DNA of 64,000 nucleotides from Nostoc mirabile CHAB5784 (GTDB lineage: Bacteria > Cyanobacteriota > Cyanobacteriia > Cyanobacteriales > Nostocaceae): assembly GCF_020829645.1 (NCBI RefSeq), contig NZ_JAIVFS010000001.1:119558-183557 (forward strand), in the 5' to 3' direction. Numbering within the stretch: the stretch's first letter is position 1; each line of letters opens with the position of its first letter. The notes below the pieces were generated by a model. It saw nothing but the letters and a program-made list of their open reading frames with translations. It made no database searches and was not told where the DNA came from. Below are positions 61,408-64,000 of the stretch, one piece after another. A program made the translations under genes and the position numbers.

Positions 61408-62104
61408 TAGACTATTTGCCAATCAAAATTACTCGAGGCTAGCCTTTTCAAGGTGGATAACAATTTTAGACATTTAACTTCTTAACTTTGTGTTATCTGC
61501 GTATTTGTGGTTAAATTAATTACTTTTTAACCGCAGAGGCACAGAGAAGCCAGTGCGCCCTTGCGGTTAAGAGACTTGTTCGCGCAGCGTCTCCCCTTGG
61601 GAGAAGCAACTGGCGCAGCGCAGAGAGAAAAAAGAGATTTTACTAGTAGAGCAGGCGCAAAAATAAATATACTATTGCAAATGGCGCAAGAAGCTCGGAA
61701 TACAATTATGCGTGAATGCGTGACTTCCCCGAACGCTTTCTTTATGTTGAGCGGAGTCGAAACACAGCGTCTCCAAGAGTTGGAGCTGACTTCCGCTTTG
61801 CGATACTAAGTAAGTCGGTGGAAAAAAACAGAACTATATTACGAAAAGTAAATACACCTGAAACCCTTACCAATGACAAAGGACAAATGACAAATGACAG
61901 CCTTCTCCTGTCGGAGACGCTACGCGAACACCAGTTAGCTTTATTTGCGCCGACTAACTTAGTCACCTCGAAGTTATAAGAATATATTTAGTTAGCTTAT
62001 ATCTCATAAAGGAAATTCAAAATGCTGGTTTGAAGCAATTGTACTAACTTTGCTTCAAACTAAAAATATAGTAAACACCAATTTTGAAATCTGGACGATC
62101 ATAT
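61408..62104. other. Repeat-rich spacer between the two micro-membrane protein genes
   Basis: 697 bp. Contains ACCGCAGAGGCACAGAGAAG (61531-61550) and GCGCAGCGCAGAGAG dispersed fragments, a TTGTTCGCGCAGCGTCTCCCC block (61576-61596), a TTTATGTTGAGCGGAGTCGA block (61741-61760), an ACCAATGACAAAGGACAAAT heptamer stretch (61870-61895) and GTCGGAGACGCTACGCGAAC (61911-61930). Short ORFs across it are built from these repeats and are not called. Confidence 0.6.
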
Positions 62105-62269
62105 ATGAGTTTAATGGATGGTATATTACTGACGCTGCTAAATACTGTTGGCTGCCTAGCGCTGCCTAAATTGCTAGCAATTCTGTCTGCGAAAAGCCAA
62201 AATACTGCAACATCACCATCTGCTGTAACCTCAGAAGTTTCCAATTCTGAAATACCCAGCTTTTCTTAA
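62105..62269 (+). CDS. Small hydrophobic protein, paralogue B
   Basis: 54-residue protein from ATG 62105; an ATG at 62084 would add seven residues. MSLMDGILLTLLNTVGCLAL then PKLLAILSAK is a membrane-like helix nearly matching paralogue A (about two thirds identical over 31 residues). The tail is Ser/Thr-rich and acidic (TSPSAVTSEVSNSEIPSF), without the cysteines of A. Function unknown; the shared helix suggests a membrane or signal-like peptide family. Confidence 0.65.
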   Translation: MSLMDGILLTLLNTVGCLALPKLLAILSAKSQNTATSPSAVTSEVSNSEIPSFS

Positions 62270-62409
62270 TATAAGCTGATTATCTATAGATATCGCCTTG
62301 ATGAGGAGAAAATTTAGTTATTGGTGCAAGGCGATGTCTCAGGGTAAGTTATACACATTTCATTTTGGGAAAACAATGAGTGTGCATATCTCCCACAAAT
62401 AAATATTTT

Positions 62410-62982
62410 TTATATAGGAAAAAACTGGTCTACAGTACAGCTAAAACCAGGCAACAGGGGAGAAATTATATTATCACTACTAAATAGGGTTTCTACCAGC
62501 TTAAGTTGATTTTGTTCGCGCCGATAGACCTCTAGTTTACGCGATCGCCAATCAGCAATCCAATATTCTTTTACTCCTCTGGAAGAATAAAGCTTAAGTT
62601 TAGCTTCCTTATCTCGTCTTTCGTCTGACTTGCTTGCAGACAAGACTTCTACTATTAAATCTGGTGCGCCAGTTAAATGTCCCTCTTCATCCAACATTAC
62701 CGCCAAGGTTTCTTTAGTAGCCCAAACTACATCAGGAATCACATTATCTGATTCTGAAAACAAAACACCAGGGTTGATCACAGCTTCTCCTAAACCAGTA
62801 GAATCTGACCAAATGTTAAGCTGTTGGAAAATTCTGCCACAAGTTTGCTGGTGTTTAAAGTGAGGTGCCCTGGTTATAAATAATTCTCCATCAACTATCT
62901 CGTAGCGCGTCCCTTCATTTTCCGCGAAGAGTTCCACATCGTGAATTGTCCATCGTACTCCTGCTGTTAGCATCTGACTCAT
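62410..62982 (-). CDS. Uma2-family endonuclease-like protein (DUF820)
   Basis: 190-residue protein of the Uma2/DUF820 family, abundant in cyanobacteria and built on a PD-(D/E)XK fold. The core is NVIPDVVWATKE, GAPDLIVEVLSASKSDERRD and KLKLYSSRGVKEYWIADWRS, containing Asp, Glu and Lys of the active site. N-terminal EGTRYEIVDGELFITRAPHF is typical. Cellular role is not established. Start ATG 62982 follows an AGGAG. No neighbour suggests a partner. Confidence 0.9.
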   Translation of the reverse strand: MSQMLTAGVRWTIHDVELFAENEGTRYEIVDGELFITRAPHFKHQQTCGRIFQQLNIWSDSTGLGEAVINPGVLFSESDNVIPDVVWATKETLAVMLDEEGHLTGAPDLIVEVLSASKSDERRDKEAKLKLYSSRGVKEYWIADWRSRKLEVYRREQNQLKLVETLFSSDNIISPLLPGFSCTVDQFFPI

Positions 62983-63143
62983 CAGCTAACTCCTTTAATC
63001 TTGCTGTTGTATTTTAATCATAAAAGGATGTTTGAAAATTCACAAAGTATACTAGACAGGGCTATTTTTTTATAGACAGAAACCGCCCAGAAAGGCTTAG
63101 ACATCCATATATTTGAGATTAGAAAAAACTTAGAGGTTAAATC

Positions 63144-63668
63144 ATGCCTTGGGAAATAACTGCTGAGGAGTTGTTGGCTCGATATGCTGATGGAGAGCGA
63201 AACTTTGCTGGGATTGAGTTGATTCAATCCGAGGGTGTTCCCCTCGACAGTTCGATTGACCTCGAAGGGGCAATTTTGAGAGATATTAACTTGCGCGGAG
63301 CCTATTTGAGACAAGCCGATCTGTGTCGAGCCGATTTGACTGGAGCCGATTTATTTGGTGTTTCCTTGGAAGGCGCTTGGTTGAAACGTGCTATTGTCAG
63401 GGATGCTAATTTGTATTCTGCTAACTTGTTTTGGTGTGATTTGACTGAAGCCGATTTGAGAGGAACCGACTTAAATCATATAAACGCTAGTCGTGCTACC
63501 TTCTGTGGAGCTAACATCGATAGTTTTTCTTACGCCATTTTGGCTCATACTAACTTTCGTTCGGCTGACGTCTCGGAGATCAATATTTGTAGGTTCGGTA
63601 ATTTAATTTGGGAGACCACTATGCCCGATGGTACTATCAAAAGCGGGCCTTTTTTCGGAGAATTTTAG
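63144..63668 (+). CDS. Pentapeptide-repeat protein
   Basis: 174-residue protein. From residue about 40 it consists of A(D/N)LXX units (GAILRDINLRGAYLRQADLC, RADLTGADLFGVSLEGAWLK) forming a right-handed quadrilateral beta-helix of about 18 turns' worth of five residues. The N-terminal MPWEITAEELLARYADGERN is a short helical cap. The C-terminus MPDGTIKSGPFFGEF is not repeat-like and its DNA is duplicated downstream. Function unknown. Start ATG 63144 gives the whole cap. Confidence 0.9.
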   Translation: MPWEITAEELLARYADGERNFAGIELIQSEGVPLDSSIDLEGAILRDINLRGAYLRQADLCRADLTGADLFGVSLEGAWLKRAIVRDANLYSANLFWCDLTEADLRGTDLNHINASRATFCGANIDSFSYAILAHTNFRSADVSEINICRFGNLIWETTMPDGTIKSGPFFGEF

Positions 63669-63746
63669 TTCATCTCCAATTACAGCGATGAGGGGTGCAT
63701 TCGCAACAAAATAAGAGGATATTTGTAAAGTCTCAATTAATACTAG
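63618..63746 (+). repeat. 129-bp direct repeat, left copy (3' end of the pentapeptide gene and downstream)
   Basis: Identical to 63872-64000. Begins three bases before the codon for Met in MPDGTIKSGPFFGEF and continues 78 bases past the stop to TTAATACTAG. Confidence 0.95.
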
Positions 63747-63871
63747 CCCTGGCGATTAGAAATCGCGGCTATACAGACAAAACCCACCTCCGTGGGTTTG
63801 AAGCCCTTGATTTTCTCTTAGTCCACGGAGGTGGACTTTGCTTGTGTAGCCGCGAATTCTATTCGCCCAAT
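63747..63871. mobile_element. 125-bp hairpin element between the two 129-bp direct repeats
   Basis: Long imperfect inverted repeat: the left half GGCGATTAGAAATCGCGGCT runs to CCCACCTCCGTGGG; the right half CCACGGAGGTGGAC runs to AGCCGCGAATTCTATTCGCC. Nearly the whole element folds on itself. Non-coding. It is bracketed exactly by the direct repeats. Confidence 0.85.
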
Positions 63872-64000
63872 ACTATGCCCGATGGTACTATCAAAAGCGG
63901 GCCTTTTTTCGGAGAATTTTAGTTCATCTCCAATTACAGCGATGAGGGGTGCATTCGCAACAAAATAAGAGGATATTTGTAAAGTCTCAATTAATACTAG
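63872..64000 (+). repeat. 129-bp direct repeat, right copy, reaching the window edge
   Basis: Second copy of 63618-63746, including the codons for MPDGTIKSGPFFGEF and the stop. It may extend beyond the window, so its true right end is not known. Confidence 0.95.

Noticed and set aside
61561..61979. Two overlapping short frames between the micro-membrane protein genes
   Set aside because: Both are translations of several dispersed repeats joined together.
63695..63922. 75-codon frame ending in MPDGTIKSGPFFGEF
   Set aside because: It arises from the hairpin element read into the duplicated end of the pentapeptide gene; it has no independent start or history.

Overview
The window looks like chromosomal DNA of a filamentous, probably heterocyst-forming, cyanobacterium of the Nostoc/Anabaena type. 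The evidence is the gene content (cyanophycin synthetase and cyanophycinase, an Flv3-Flv1 flavodiiron pair, remains of a phycobiliprotein lyase), very frequent GCGATCGC (HIP1) octamers, and many heptanucleotide tandem repeats (TGACTAA, GGGAGTA and AGGGGAGGC types) between genes. The exact species cannot be read from the sequence.

Layout. 1-2.4 kb: start of a cobalamin methyltransferase gene (minus), a membrane Ser/Thr kinase, a RelB/RelE-type module and a short tatA. 2.5-6.5 kb: cyanophycin metabolism, cphB then cphA, both minus. 7-16.1 kb: trmD, ispF, a PD-(D/E)XK plus PIN-like pair, two tandem peptide-binding lipoproteins, larB and argH. 16.9-23.4 kb: a Nudix hydrolase, an alpha/beta hydrolase, coaX, and flv3-flv1. 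23.5-27 kb: a decay zone with a vapBC module whose toxin gene is broken by a small inverted-repeat element, an amber-interrupted ORF, an RRM protein gene and a phycobiliprotein lyase pseudogene carrying two repeat insertions. 27.3-32.3 kb: an RND efflux adaptor and pump. 32.3-36 kb: nested mobile elements, gene remnants, a PEP-CTERM-like secreted protein and two glycosyltransferases. 37-41.4 kb: the conserved block rplS-trnW-secE-nusG-rplK-rplA-(L10 leader)-rplJ-rplL. 41.5-49 kb: a type I restriction-modification locus (hsdM, hsdS, hsdR, all minus) with four small toxin/antitoxin units between its subunits. 49-64 kb: tRNA-Ala, a HAD hydrolase and methyltransferase pair, rtcB, a second methyltransferase, a ParDE-like module, the pyruvate dehydrogenase E2 gene, an NmrA-like reductase that may be imported, a YlqD-like protein, an acyl-CoA/ACP synthetase, two paralogous tiny membrane proteins, a Uma2-like nuclease and a pentapeptide-repeat gene whose 3' end is duplicated around a hairpin element.

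How it works together. The housekeeping parts (ribosomal block, cphBA, argH, trmD, ispF, coaX, E2) are ordinary and intact. The distinctive feature is heavy colonisation by small non-coding repeats. Some interrupt genes (vapC, the lyase). Others lie in frame inside genes that still look functional (the RND pump, the RND adaptor leader, HsdM). Others form inverted heptamer arms around intergenic regions. At least two elements are flanked by unusually long direct repeats (21 bp, and 129 bp or more). The likeliest places for undescribed biology are these repeats, the toxin-antitoxin-filled restriction locus, the nuclease pair at 8.4-9.5 kb and the micro-membrane protein pair at 61-62 kb.
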